Notes under the pieces: model-generated
What the model saw: only the letters and a program-made list of their open reading frames with translations
Database searches by the model: none
What the model was told of the DNA's origin: nothing
Assembly (NCBI RefSeq): GCF_900177345.1
Contig: NZ_FWZT01000006.1
Coordinates: forward strand, 186,001 to 250,000
Length of the DNA stretch: 64,000 nucleotides
Direction: 5' to 3'
Source of the DNA: Pseudobacteriovorax antillogorgiicola
Lineage (GTDB): Bacteria; Bdellovibrionota_B; Oligoflexia; Oligoflexales; Oligoflexaceae
Part shown: positions 36,833 through 45,632 of the stretch, piece by piece
How positions within the stretch are numbered: the stretch's first letter is position 1
Layout: every line of letters starts with the position of its first letter
Made by a program: the position numbers and the translations under genes

Positions 36833-38743
36833 CTACCTCCTCTTTTTCCGCCATTCTTGAAATATTAGAACAAAGATCTCAAAGTTACCGCTGTATCTCT
36901 TGATCATCCGCCGAGGTTCTTGAAAGATCCTATAGACCCACTCTAGCCCTGAATCTTGCATCCACTGAGGTGCCCTAGACTTGTTGCCTGCGGCTAAAGA
37001 AATCGACATCCCGACTCCTAGATACACCCCATGAGGAAGATCGCTTCGATTATCGTAGACCCAATACTCCTGTTTTGGACTACCAACACCCACAAAAACA
37101 ATCTGAGGTTTGCCCTGACGAAGCTTGGCAACAATGCCATCATTCAGTTTTTCATCCTGATCAAATCCCATGGGCGGGTATATAGTCATACAGTCAAAGT
37201 TTGAATTCTGCTTCTTAAAATTTTCTACAGCCTGCTCCGCTTCACCTTCATGTCCACCAAGAAAGCAAACTTTGATCCCCCTATTGGCTGCTGCCAGACA
37301 AATCGCGGGTAATAAATCTGCCCCCGTAACCCTTTCAGGAATGGGGCCTCCTAAAATCTTGGATGCCCATACAATGGGCATGCCATCTGGAGTAAGCAAA
37401 GATGCTTTTTGAACAACACCTTTAAATTTCGGATCCTTCTGTGCTCTCAGAACAATATCCGAATTTGGAGTTACTATCCAGGAGACTCGCTCTTCTTGGG
37501 AGATACTTAGTATTTTTTCTACGGTTTCCGATTTCGAAAGCCTTGAAAACTGAAGGTCGCAGAAATCGAAAGTTTCCGCCGAATTTTCTGCCTCCCGAGT
37601 CGTCCGAACCCATGAACTCGTACTTTTCTTCATTTTCACGAATAGTTTCCAGATAACATACCTAGGAACATGAACCGCAGCCCCAACTAACCGTGGTGAT
37701 GCCAGACCAAATATAAACGGGCTGAATACATAAAGGGTGACAATCAAAAGGAGGACAATGGCAAGTGCCAGAACATCTCTCGCTAATATGAAAGCCAACA
37801 AGCCATAAAGAAACAATGATCCAAGCAATTTCGCCATTGGCCACATACGTAAATCAAAACCATAGAGGAAACGCTTGAAGGCAGGCAGTTCGTTCATCCT
37901 ATCTTTGAAGCTAGACCGAACAGCACTCCTACCGTCTTCCCACCGTTTGCGCTGACTCGAAGCAGTCGCTCCCTGGCTAACAAATTCTCCCTTAACTCGT
38001 GCATTTGGATTAAAGTGGACTCTCTCGTTCTTGAATCTCAATTCCCAGCCAAACTCCATATCTTCTGCTAAGCCACTGCAAGACCATGGCACTCTTTGAA
38101 GGCCTTCACGGGAGAAGCACATACCATTTCCTCTTAGAGGCACACTCAATCCAAGAGATGATAGTCCTTGTAGATAACTTCCATTGAAAACAGCAAAGCC
38201 CCACTCCATTAGCCTGGTTCGCCAACTTGCATCGACATTCGAGCCGGTATAGTAGGCTTGAATCCAATCCTTCTCTAGTTGCAGATCCTCGTTAAACTCG
38301 TTTAAGAGGTTCCTATCAACCTCTGTGTCGGCGTCGATAACTATGAAAGCCTCTGTATCCGTCTCCACCAGATACTTTTTGAATGCATCTTCTAAGGCAT
38401 AACCTTTACTTTTTCTCTCCTCACTGCTTCGTTCCCAGACTAAAGCACCTTCGTCCCGAGCTTTTTGAGCGGTATCATCATCGCAGTTGTCTGCGATAAC
38501 CTGAATGTTATAAAGATTTTCTGGGTAGTCGATGGTTTTCAGCGAACGGATACAATTCGCAATTCCTGCGGATTCATTATGAGCTGGCACTAGGATCAGA
38601 AACTTACGTTTTGGTGAATGATAGGAGCTATGCTCTCTGGGCCGTTTTAAGTTTCCCAGAAATATCAAACATAGCCAGATAACCTGCAGGTAGACAGGAA
38701 AAAAAATGATGAAAATCACTAGATTCATGAGCAGGTAGTCCAA
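36833..38743 (-). CDS. Glycosyltransferase fusion GT2 + WecG/TagA (GT26)
   Basis: 636 residues. The N-terminal membrane segment is followed by a GT2 domain (FLILVPAHNESAGIANCI, then VIDADTEVD as the DxD region, and the Q-x-x-RW-like QRKRWEDGR). Two or more membrane segments follow, around residues 300-350. The C-terminal GT26 domain of the WecG/TagA/CpsF type (about 430-620) contains TPDGMPIVWASKILG, RVTGADLLP, FLGGHEG, FVGVGSPKQEYW and GVGMSISLAAG. GT26 enzymes add ManNAc(A)-type or related sugars to lipid-linked precursors. One polypeptide therefore could add two successive sugars. The start codon is probably TTG at 38743 or ATG at 38728; no ribosome site is clear. Confidence 0.88.
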   Translation of the reverse strand: MDYLLMNLVIFIIFFPVYLQVIWLCLIFLGNLKRPREHSSYHSPKRKFLILVPAHNESAGIANCIRSLKTIDYPENLYNIQVIADNCDDDTAQKARDEGALVWERSSEERKSKGYALEDAFKKYLVETDTEAFIVIDADTEVDRNLLNEFNEDLQLEKDWIQAYYTGSNVDASWRTRLMEWGFAVFNGSYLQGLSSLGLSVPLRGNGMCFSREGLQRVPWSCSGLAEDMEFGWELRFKNERVHFNPNARVKGEFVSQGATASSQRKRWEDGRSAVRSSFKDRMNELPAFKRFLYGFDLRMWPMAKLLGSLFLYGLLAFILARDVLALAIVLLLIVTLYVFSPFIFGLASPRLVGAAVHVPRYVIWKLFVKMKKSTSSWVRTTREAENSAETFDFCDLQFSRLSKSETVEKILSISQEERVSWIVTPNSDIVLRAQKDPKFKGVVQKASLLTPDGMPIVWASKILGGPIPERVTGADLLPAICLAAANRGIKVCFLGGHEGEAEQAVENFKKQNSNFDCMTIYPPMGFDQDEKLNDGIVAKLRQGKPQIVFVGVGSPKQEYWVYDNRSDLPHGVYLGVGMSISLAAGNKSRAPQWMQDSGLEWVYRIFQEPRRMIKRYSGNFEIFVLIFQEWRKKRR

Positions 38744-38818
38744 GCAATCGTCACGATGCTTTAACTATCGATCATTTTTTTCTAATTGTTAGGGAATCAG
38801 TATTTAGGTAAGAAAAAA

Positions 38819-38839
38819 GCCTCCAGTTAACCTGGAGGC
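38819..38839 (-). terminator. Strong rho-independent terminator after the sugar transferase
   Basis: GCCTCCAG and CTGGAGGC form an 8-bp stem with a TTAAC loop; on the minus strand the tail is TTTTTTCTTA. It separates the sugar transferase gene from the GT2-GT26 gene. Confidence 0.85.
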
Positions 38840-38850
38840 CCCCATGCTAT

Positions 38851-39630
38851 CTATTTACCATCAGGTGAAATAAATACGACTTTTACAGTTTTTGCTAGTA
38901 TCAAGAAATCGAGAAATAAGGTCCGATTTCTAATGTACTTAATGTCAAGACGAACCCAGTCTTCGAAACCTATCTGGTTTCTTCCGCTCACCTGCCAGAT
39001 GCAAGTGATACCTGGCTTCACGGCAAGCCTTTCCGTCTGCCACTGCTTATACTTCTTAACTTCTTTTGGAATCGGAGGTCTCGGACCTACCAAGCTCATA
39101 TCACCGCTAAGAACCTGAAATAACTGAGGTAATTCATCAAAGCTAAACTTCCTGAGAACTCGGCCAACCTTAGTAATTCGTGGGTCATGTGTCATTTTAA
39201 AAACAGGACCCGAAGATTCGTTCTTACTCATTAATGAGTCCTTCAACTCTTCTGCATTGGTAACCATGGTTCTGAACTTATACATTTTGAATATTCGTCC
39301 ACCCTGTCCTACCCTCTCCTGGCTAAATAGAAGCGGGCCCTTGCTAGTAAGCTTGACAGCCAAAGCAGATAAAATCAGAAAAGGTGAAAAGAGGAGAATC
39401 GCACACAGTGCTCCAGCGATATCGATCGCTCGCTTGATGCCTTCTGAAAGTGTTGAATAGCGCCTTTCAGGGAGTGCACCTGGATTGAAACCACCAATAA
39501 TAACTTCTTGGTCGTCTGATCGGATACCGCCTCGACGATCATCTTGGTAGACCTTAACGAAAACGGGGTTTAGTTCAACTTGGTCATCAGCAGTAAAGTT
39601 GGTTTTCAATGGAGAAGTCGCTTTGCTCAC
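38851..39630 (-). CDS. Undecaprenyl-phosphate sugar-1-phosphate transferase (WcaJ/EpsL-like)
   Basis: 259 residues starting at a GTG with GGAGG upstream. One membrane segment (IAGALCAILLFSPFLILSALAVKL, residues about 70-93) follows a basic stretch (EGIKRAIDIAG). The bacterial sugar transferase domain has PLLFSQERVGQGGRIF, YKFRTMV, KVGRVLRKFSFDELPQL, SLVGPRPP and KPGITCIWQVSGRN. These enzymes transfer the first sugar phosphate to undecaprenyl phosphate at the inner membrane, starting repeat-unit synthesis. It has the short single-TM architecture of the catalytic core. An inverted repeat lies in the 5' region (39652-39689) and a strong terminator follows. Confidence 0.93.
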   Translation of the reverse strand: MSKATSPLKTNFTADDQVELNPVFVKVYQDDRRGGIRSDDQEVIIGGFNPGALPERRYSTLSEGIKRAIDIAGALCAILLFSPFLILSALAVKLTSKGPLLFSQERVGQGGRIFKMYKFRTMVTNAEELKDSLMSKNESSGPVFKMTHDPRITKVGRVLRKFSFDELPQLFQVLSGDMSLVGPRPPIPKEVKKYKQWQTERLAVKPGITCIWQVSGRNQIGFEDWVRLDIKYIRNRTLFLDFLILAKTVKVVFISPDGK

Positions 39631-40107
39631 AAAAGCCTCCTGATATTTCTATGCATGGGTGTCGTTTAAAATATGGGAACACCTATGCAAGCCATATACC
39701 AGCAGCAAAAAAATATTTAAGTCTATAAACATCTGTTAATATTGAACTAATAAGACCTTTACGGGCGGTGTTTTTTGTAGAAATCGAAAAGGAGCTTGAT
39801 AGCAAAAAAACACGACGAGCCTCCGCTTGTGTGTATGCATATGGGATTCTTAGAGTTATCGGGGCTATTACAAATCTGTACGAATTTTTTATAGTGACCA
39901 GTTTGTTTTCTACGTTGAATCATATTTACTGCCGTCTTCTCTATATAAATCACCTGTCAAGCAGCAAGATGTTCTTACTCAACAATTACTGACCATAATC
40001 CCCCGATTGTTTTCTGCGCTTACAAAATAAGTAAGCCTCATCAACCTTATGTTCCGATACCAATGAAAACGCCGACTAGACAAAACATCAAACCCAAGGA
40101 GATAGAC
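39631..40107. promoter_or_regulatory. Intergenic region upstream of the sugar transferase
   Basis: AT-rich gap between two divergent genes. It contains the inverted repeat at 39652-39689 and AAGGAG (40095-40100) ahead of the 40108 start. Two opposing short frames near 39760-39990 lack ribosome sites and I do not call them. Confidence 0.45.
39652..39689. promoter_or_regulatory. Imperfect inverted repeat before the sugar transferase
   Basis: TGCATGGGTGT (39652-39662) and ACACCTATGCA (39679-39689) pair in 10 of 11 positions with a 16-base spacer. They lie 22 bases upstream of the GTG start, so they are in the probable leader or at the promoter. This may be an operator or a leader hairpin controlling initiation of polysaccharide synthesis. 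Confidence 0.45.
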
Positions 40108-40458
40108 GTGGGAGTAAATCCTGTCGCTCAGGCTACTTGTATCCTGACTACCAAGAAAAATCTAAAAAGTGAAATCAATGCCGACTTGATCGATAAGAGC
40201 GAGGTACTGGAACAACTCATCTTGCGCTCCCACAAGATGATCGCACTCAAAAAATTTGAGGAATTAGAAGCTCTTAGTCAAAATATCTTAGAACTCGCTC
40301 TCGTCTCTGGGTATACGAGTTTGGTTTCAGACTCGATTCAACTTATGACAGCTGCTCGGCAGGAGAACTATACCTACGCTCTTGATACCGTAATTGGGAT
40401 GCAGGGATCCCATTTTTCGTTGAAAGCAAACACGGTCGATATCGTGGATGCGGTTTAA
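40108..40458 (+). CDS. Small helical protein of unknown function
   Basis: 116 residues from a GTG preceded by AAGGAG at 6 bases; an in-frame ATG 45 bases upstream lacks such a site. The sequence is predominantly helical (LIDKSEVLEQLILRSHKMIALK, KKFEELEALSQNILELAL) with no signal peptide, no membrane segment and no recognised domain. It is the only plus-strand gene inside the minus-strand part of the polysaccharide locus and faces the polymerase gene head-on, 24 bases apart. It might be a regulator or an unrelated insertion. Confidence 0.55.
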   Translation: MGVNPVAQATCILTTKKNLKSEINADLIDKSEVLEQLILRSHKMIALKKFEELEALSQNILELALVSGYTSLVSDSIQLMTAARQENYTYALDTVIGMQGSHFSLKANTVDIVDAV

Positions 40459-40482
40459 AGAAACGATATTGAGAGCCACTTT

Positions 40483-41970
40483 CTAAAGCTTGAAGAACAG
40501 TTTGGTTCTCAATCCACCCCTACCCGTCTGAACGTAGTTTCTATACAGAGCAAATGTTGCACCAATCAGAATAGCTGTCATCGTCATGGGACGGATAGCA
40601 AGCAAACCCATATCAAAAAACACATAGACAAGCCACAGTACCAAAGCCGAAAAGGTGACGAAGCCAATAATTGGAATAATACCATGGCTCGAATGCCCTG
40701 AAAGCCTCACCGCGGAAATTAGTGGAATCAAGGTGACTAAGCTCAGCCCCCCGATTCCAATGGGCCCGGCAAAGACCCAGATATAAAACACATGGTTATG
40801 AGGGATGGCATCAAATAACTCAAATGCATGAGAAATATCTGGAAGCTCCATATAAATCGGATACTTCGAACCGAAGCCCTGGCCTAGGATGGGGGATTGA
40901 CGAACCCCTTGGAATAAGTTGAAGTTCTCGATGGAGCGATAGCTTAGATTCTGCTCAGGAGCCGCAGATATGTAAGAGCGGATCAGCTGGGCTCCGGCTG
41001 AATTGCTGACAAAAGCAAAACCAACGACCCCTACTATGGTCATTATCACAAATGGCAGGATCATGAGAAGAGGGACTAAAAGCTTCTTCAGAAGATTTTT
41101 TTCAATGAGCGCGGGAAAACTGAGCACGATGAATACGAGGCCTAGCATCGCGGTTCTGCGATCGTTGATGATAAAAGGTATCAGGTAAATGAAGAAGAAT
41201 ATCATGTTTATCAGAATCTTATGAATCTCAGCTCGGCGATCAAAAACAACCTCAGCTGCAACGATAACCATGGCTAAGCCCAAAATATAGGATGACATGT
41301 GATCGATGAGATACTCTTGATCCCCAAGGGTGCCACCCATTGATATGGAGAAAAATAGGATGGCATAGACCGCTTTAAAAAGGGAGCCCCATTTTACTAT
41401 ATTAAGAATATGAAATAGATTCTCTCGCTTGCGCGCTAAATAGAAGCCAAGAATGACCCAGGTGGGCAGGATCGGAAACGAACGTATCTGAGTGATTGCC
41501 AGTCCTAACTGATTGCCTTTCAATTGTCCTACCAGAATGGAGAATACAGCAACTAGAGGAATCGAGGCTGCTACGATGATAGTCACGATATTTACAGGGT
41601 TTTTTCTAAGGCGAAAATTGACTAAGATTGCACCTGCGCAGAGAAAGGATATCATTTCATAGATATTGAAAGGTAGAGGGATACCGCTGATCTTTTTTAT
41701 AGAGTTAAAAAATAAAGCTCCCAATATCTCTGTGATGGGAGTGTGGTCATAGTAAGGATTTGCTGCGGGTGGCTCCAAAACTACAGCGACGGCAAGCAAA
41801 ACAAGGCAGACCTGGTCGACGCTGGGTCTAAGACAATAAATCAATACACCCGCGAACAAAGCACTTGCTAGAATCACGGCTGGAATGAAGTTTCCACCTA
41901 GGAGAACGATGCTCGACAAAGTTAATAATAAGAATACCAAGCCACTCAGAAATATGGGTCTATGATCCAT
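40483..41970 (-). CDS. O-antigen ligase/polymerase-like membrane protein (Wzy-like)
   Basis: 495 residues with about 10-12 predicted membrane segments and a large external loop (about residues 330-400). That loop contains RSIENFNLFQGVRQSPILGQGFGSKYP and AIPHNHVFYIWVFAGPIG, the typical O-antigen ligase/Wzy loop with conserved His and Arg. These proteins polymerise repeat units or transfer glycans in the periplasm. It starts directly after the copolymerase stop (TAG followed by ATG), so it is translationally coupled in the flippase-copolymerase-polymerase operon. Sequence divergence within the family prevents a firm Wzy versus ligase call. Confidence 0.85.
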   Translation of the reverse strand: MDHRPIFLSGLVFLLLTLSSIVLLGGNFIPAVILASALFAGVLIYCLRPSVDQVCLVLLAVAVVLEPPAANPYYDHTPITEILGALFFNSIKKISGIPLPFNIYEMISFLCAGAILVNFRLRKNPVNIVTIIVAASIPLVAVFSILVGQLKGNQLGLAITQIRSFPILPTWVILGFYLARKRENLFHILNIVKWGSLFKAVYAILFFSISMGGTLGDQEYLIDHMSSYILGLAMVIVAAEVVFDRRAEIHKILINMIFFFIYLIPFIINDRRTAMLGLVFIVLSFPALIEKNLLKKLLVPLLMILPFVIMTIVGVVGFAFVSNSAGAQLIRSYISAAPEQNLSYRSIENFNLFQGVRQSPILGQGFGSKYPIYMELPDISHAFELFDAIPHNHVFYIWVFAGPIGIGGLSLVTLIPLISAVRLSGHSSHGIIPIIGFVTFSALVLWLVYVFFDMGLLAIRPMTMTAILIGATFALYRNYVQTGRGGLRTKLFFKL

Positions 41971-43971
41971 CTAGGTACCTACTAACACAAGGCCACGTAG
42001 TTTCTCAGAGTCGATATGCGTTATCGTTCGATCTAATTCGTTGAATGATGTTCGTTCAGCATCTACACAAACAAGGCTGTCACTTGCAATGTTACTAAGT
42101 ACTACATTCTCAGTGAATTGGCTTTCAGGAAAACTTCGCAAGAACATTAGATCGTAAGACCCTTTGACTGAATCAATAATTGAGCTAAGGTTCTTATAAG
42201 TAAAGACCCTTGTCCTTTCGCCTGCGTACTCTCTGAAGGGTGGAATAACATCGAACTGATGAGTTTCATTACCTCCTTTTTGAATGATTGATTCTAAGGA
42301 GCACTTTTTTTGAATCACATCAATCACGTCATTCTTAGGTTCGATATTCGGGCAGATAGGATCGTAACCATTAAAGTCGATTGCGAGAACCCTTTGATTA
42401 GTATCCGTAGCTAGAATATTCAAAAAGCTAAAAATAGATGATCCTAGCTCATCTCGTGATCCTGAACTCGTGAGCAAGATAATATTTCCTGTACAATTCT
42501 GGCTCACGGCCAATTCAAGTCTTCTGTATGAAAGCAGGGTCCGCAACCCCTCCTCGTTTGGATTTCCTTGGGCAAATAGTGATCTCAAACTGTCAGCATC
42601 TTGGGGGGTAATTCTCTCAAATTGCTTTCTACTTTCGAGAGCGATCTGGGTTAGGATTGGCTGACCATTTCTACGTAAAATCCGCCAATCATCACGAGCA
42701 ATAGGGTTTCTAATCTCTCTCAGTAAAACCAGAGCCAAGACTATCATGCCACCAATGACACTAATTACCATCGCCATCTTACGACGATTACTTTTAAATG
42801 GCACTCGTTCCAATGTCGATGGGAAAAGAATCTTGATCCGAGTTCTCTGGTCTGGGTCATTGATTTGCCGAATAAGGTTCTTTTTTTCTAAGGAAAGGTC
42901 CTTAATTCTATCAGAAACGGCAATAAAAAATGCCCCTTGATAGGTAAGACCTTCTCCAGTTGGTACCATGGTACCCTCGGTTCTGACCTTATTAACTCTA
43001 GTACGCCAGAGTTCACGGCGCATTTCTTCAGCGTTACGAATCAGCTTGGCTTCTGCCGTTTTAAGAGCACCCATTTCAACTCGAAACGTTCGTTCTTTGC
43101 TTTGTACTGTGGGATGGCTAGGCTGTAGGCTACCAAGCAATTTCTCCAGATCGGCTTTATGAGCTGCTTCAAGATTTTTCTGCTTCACTTGGTTACTGTT
43201 GAGTTCCGAGGTTACCCTCTTTAAATCATCCTCAAGCCGGGATTCCTGTTCACGTATCTGTAGCTTCTTAAGCCTATCTGGCTGAGAAGCCGAGGTGTCT
43301 TGAGAGCTATCATCTTCCTCGATCAAAGTCACACTTTCAACGCCCGTTTCCAGAAGAGCGAGCTTTTTCTCAACGGACTCTAGCTGAAACTCAAGCTCTT
43401 GCTTAATAAAATCGTTCATCGCCACCGTAGCAAGTTTAGCTGCTTTCGCGGGTGTATCTGCATATGAATAGAGATTTAAGATTCCAGTATAAGGTTCTGC
43501 TTCTACCTTTAGATGCTTCTTCATATAATCAACAACTGCGAGCTTTTCAGCAATGATTTCTTCTTGAGTTTCAGGCACCGACGGCTCTGCACCCAGAAGA
43601 TTATAGGGAAATCTAGGTTTGCGTAGTTCGTCAATTATATGCAGGTCTTTGCCAATTTTATATAAGAATTCTTGAGAGTTGAATCGTGCCAGAAACAAGC
43701 GAGAGACGATATTGTAAGACGCTTGGCTACTGACCCCCAGCCCTGAACCTGATATATCAGTTTGATCAAAGACAGCATGAATCTTAGATTCAAAGACATT
43801 TCTTGCTGTTAGAGCAATGCCTATTGCAACCACCAGGCTGAGAACGATTCCTTGGATGGCAAAAAGGATATGCCTTTTGAATAACTTTTTTAGATAAACT
43901 AGATCTGGAAGAGGACCTGCTAATTGCCAATCTTCCTCGTTCTGGTTAAATTCATCTGTTCTATTTTTCAT
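41971..43971 (-). CDS. Wzc-like polysaccharide copolymerase with degenerate kinase domain
   Basis: 666 residues from the ATG at 43971 (AGAGGA upstream). An inner-membrane Wzz domain: TM1 near residues 35-57, a periplasmic helical domain with a long coiled-coil (QIREQESRLEDDLKRVTSELN), then TM2 near 400-420. The cytoplasmic C-terminal part (about 500-666) occupies the place of the BY-kinase. The Walker A region reads SSGSRDELGSS instead of the consensus GxxxGKS, Walker A' is VLAIDFNG, and Walker B (DLMFLRS) lacks its usual Asp. There is no C-terminal tyrosine cluster; the protein ends LRGLVLVGT. It likely controls chain length without autophosphorylation. Confidence 0.85.
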   Translation of the reverse strand: MKNRTDEFNQNEEDWQLAGPLPDLVYLKKLFKRHILFAIQGIVLSLVVAIGIALTARNVFESKIHAVFDQTDISGSGLGVSSQASYNIVSRLFLARFNSQEFLYKIGKDLHIIDELRKPRFPYNLLGAEPSVPETQEEIIAEKLAVVDYMKKHLKVEAEPYTGILNLYSYADTPAKAAKLATVAMNDFIKQELEFQLESVEKKLALLETGVESVTLIEEDDSSQDTSASQPDRLKKLQIREQESRLEDDLKRVTSELNSNQVKQKNLEAAHKADLEKLLGSLQPSHPTVQSKERTFRVEMGALKTAEAKLIRNAEEMRRELWRTRVNKVRTEGTMVPTGEGLTYQGAFFIAVSDRIKDLSLEKKNLIRQINDPDQRTRIKILFPSTLERVPFKSNRRKMAMVISVIGGMIVLALVLLREIRNPIARDDWRILRRNGQPILTQIALESRKQFERITPQDADSLRSLFAQGNPNEEGLRTLLSYRRLELAVSQNCTGNIILLTSSGSRDELGSSIFSFLNILATDTNQRVLAIDFNGYDPICPNIEPKNDVIDVIQKKCSLESIIQKGGNETHQFDVIPPFREYAGERTRVFTYKNLSSIIDSVKGSYDLMFLRSFPESQFTENVVLSNIASDSLVCVDAERTSFNELDRTITHIDSEKLRGLVLVGT

Positions 43972-44044
43972 AGTTCCTCTGAAAAATAATTGTAATGGAA
44001 CCATACCAATATTCTATATGAAGCTGCTGGGAATTTTTTACCCT

Positions 44045-45544
44045 TCAGCGTCTCCGAATTTCTTTCATCATTTCTACAAGCTCACTTCTTTTCAATGCGC
44101 CAATCGTAAACAAATATAAAGGAGTCAGACCAAATCCGAGAATCCGATACACTAATGGGGTTTCACGTAAGGCATCGAAGAACCATAGGCAAAGAAAAGC
44201 AGGAACTTCCAAGAGGACGATTAACATCATCATCTTTGTGTTAACCAGCTTCCCTGGGAACAACCGCATAAGGAGACAAACACCGACGACTTCACTGATC
44301 AAAGTTGATATTGTTACTGCTAATCCTCCGCCCCCGACTCCCCAGTGTGCTAACCCTAAGCTTACTGTGAACGAATTCAAACTGACATTGATCAAAACCC
44401 CTACAAAAATTACTGTTGCGAGCGTTTTTCCTGTTTTTGAAATAGAGAGTGCCGAAGACAGTAGTGTGGCCAGATAGGTTAATAGCAAGACAGGACTTAG
44501 ATAAGCGATTATTTTATGACTGGGCTCAAATCCATCCCCATATAGAATTGTTGCAAACTCACCAGCAAAAAGAGTCATGGCCATAGAAAGTGGAAAGGTA
44601 ATAATCAAAAGAAATCGAATCGCTTGTTGTGTGAGGTGGATAAAACTGGCCTTATCCTTACTAAACGCCACTGAAAGTGCTGGAGTTACAGAACTAGACA
44701 AAATTGGCACAAATAGAAGGAAGATCCCGACGAGCTTTGAAGCTGCCCCAAAATATCCTAGTTCCTCCGAGCTCGTAAGTGATCCGAGCATTGCCATATC
44801 GATCTCTGTACTGACAGCTGCCAGTACATTCGCTGCATAGAATGGGAGACCGACCTTTAGGATTGCCCGCAACACAGAAAAATCGATACTCAGCGACACG
44901 AGTTTTTTCCGTGAGAAATTTGTCATAAGCAGAATAAAGCAAAATACTTCTGACAACACTAAGGCGTAAATTGCACTTTCTACACTTTCATCGAAGTAGA
45001 GAAGTAGAAATGCTGTTCCCACCAGCACAAGCTTTGTAACTATATTTATTATCGTGACGATTTTTACTTCATCTATAGCTATTGTGGTACGTTTAAGTGT
45101 TTCTCTATTTATAATGTGTAAACCTGCGAATACACCCATGGTCATAGTAAATTGGATCGTTGCTTGGTCTTTCCCTGAAAACATCAGGAACGTGTACATG
45201 GCTCCTGCTATCAATAGGCCATAGACAAACTGCATAAAGAGCACACTGCTCAAGATTTCTTTTGTGTGAGACGGATTTGGAGGTATCATCCGTGATATAT
45301 AGACAGACACACCCAAAGGAAGAAAAGAGAAGAATATCAATGAAATAGACTCAGCATAGAAGAGCTGACCTATTTTCTCTGGACCAAGCAATCTAGGCAG
45401 ATACATGCGTAGAAGCAATGACAAGACCATCGTGCATGCAACTGAAATAGAAATCATTGATGCATTTTTTAAGATATTTGGATACTGGATCTTGTTGGTC
45501 AATTGTGTCTCATTGATTGAATGCTGTTGGCTGTTTTTCGGCAA
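44045..45544 (-). CDS. Polysaccharide flippase (Wzx/MATE-like)
   Basis: 499 residues with 12-14 predicted membrane segments in the oligosaccharide flippase/MVF-like pattern. Flippases of this family move undecaprenyl-linked repeat units across the inner membrane. Typical features are the N-terminal LGPEKIGQLFYAESISL, the central KVGLPFYAANVLAAVSTEIDMAMLG and YFGAASKLVGIF. The start appears to be a TTG at 45544 (MPKNSQQ...), since the first ATG lies 28 codons in, so the exact start is uncertain. It heads the minus-strand operon with copolymerase and polymerase and is divergent from the ATP-grasp gene at 45633. Confidence 0.9.
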   Translation of the reverse strand: MPKNSQQHSINETQLTNKIQYPNILKNASMISISVACTMVLSLLLRMYLPRLLGPEKIGQLFYAESISLIFFSFLPLGVSVYISRMIPPNPSHTKEILSSVLFMQFVYGLLIAGAMYTFLMFSGKDQATIQFTMTMGVFAGLHIINRETLKRTTIAIDEVKIVTIINIVTKLVLVGTAFLLLYFDESVESAIYALVLSEVFCFILLMTNFSRKKLVSLSIDFSVLRAILKVGLPFYAANVLAAVSTEIDMAMLGSLTSSEELGYFGAASKLVGIFLLFVPILSSSVTPALSVAFSKDKASFIHLTQQAIRFLLIITFPLSMAMTLFAGEFATILYGDGFEPSHKIIAYLSPVLLLTYLATLLSSALSISKTGKTLATVIFVGVLINVSLNSFTVSLGLAHWGVGGGGLAVTISTLISEVVGVCLLMRLFPGKLVNTKMMMLIVLLEVPAFLCLWFFDALRETPLVYRILGFGLTPLYLFTIGALKRSELVEMMKEIRRR

Positions 45545-45632
45545 TCTTCAAGATTGGTTAAATTAATTTTCTCAGGTTATCGAAACTCTTTCCGAAGGAA
45601 TAGTGTTTCTAACTCTCTGAAAATGAAAAGAT

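Noticed and set aside
39759-39992. Two short opposing frames in the sugar transferase upstream region
   Set aside because: No ribosome site, mutually overlapping on opposite strands, and no recognisable domain.
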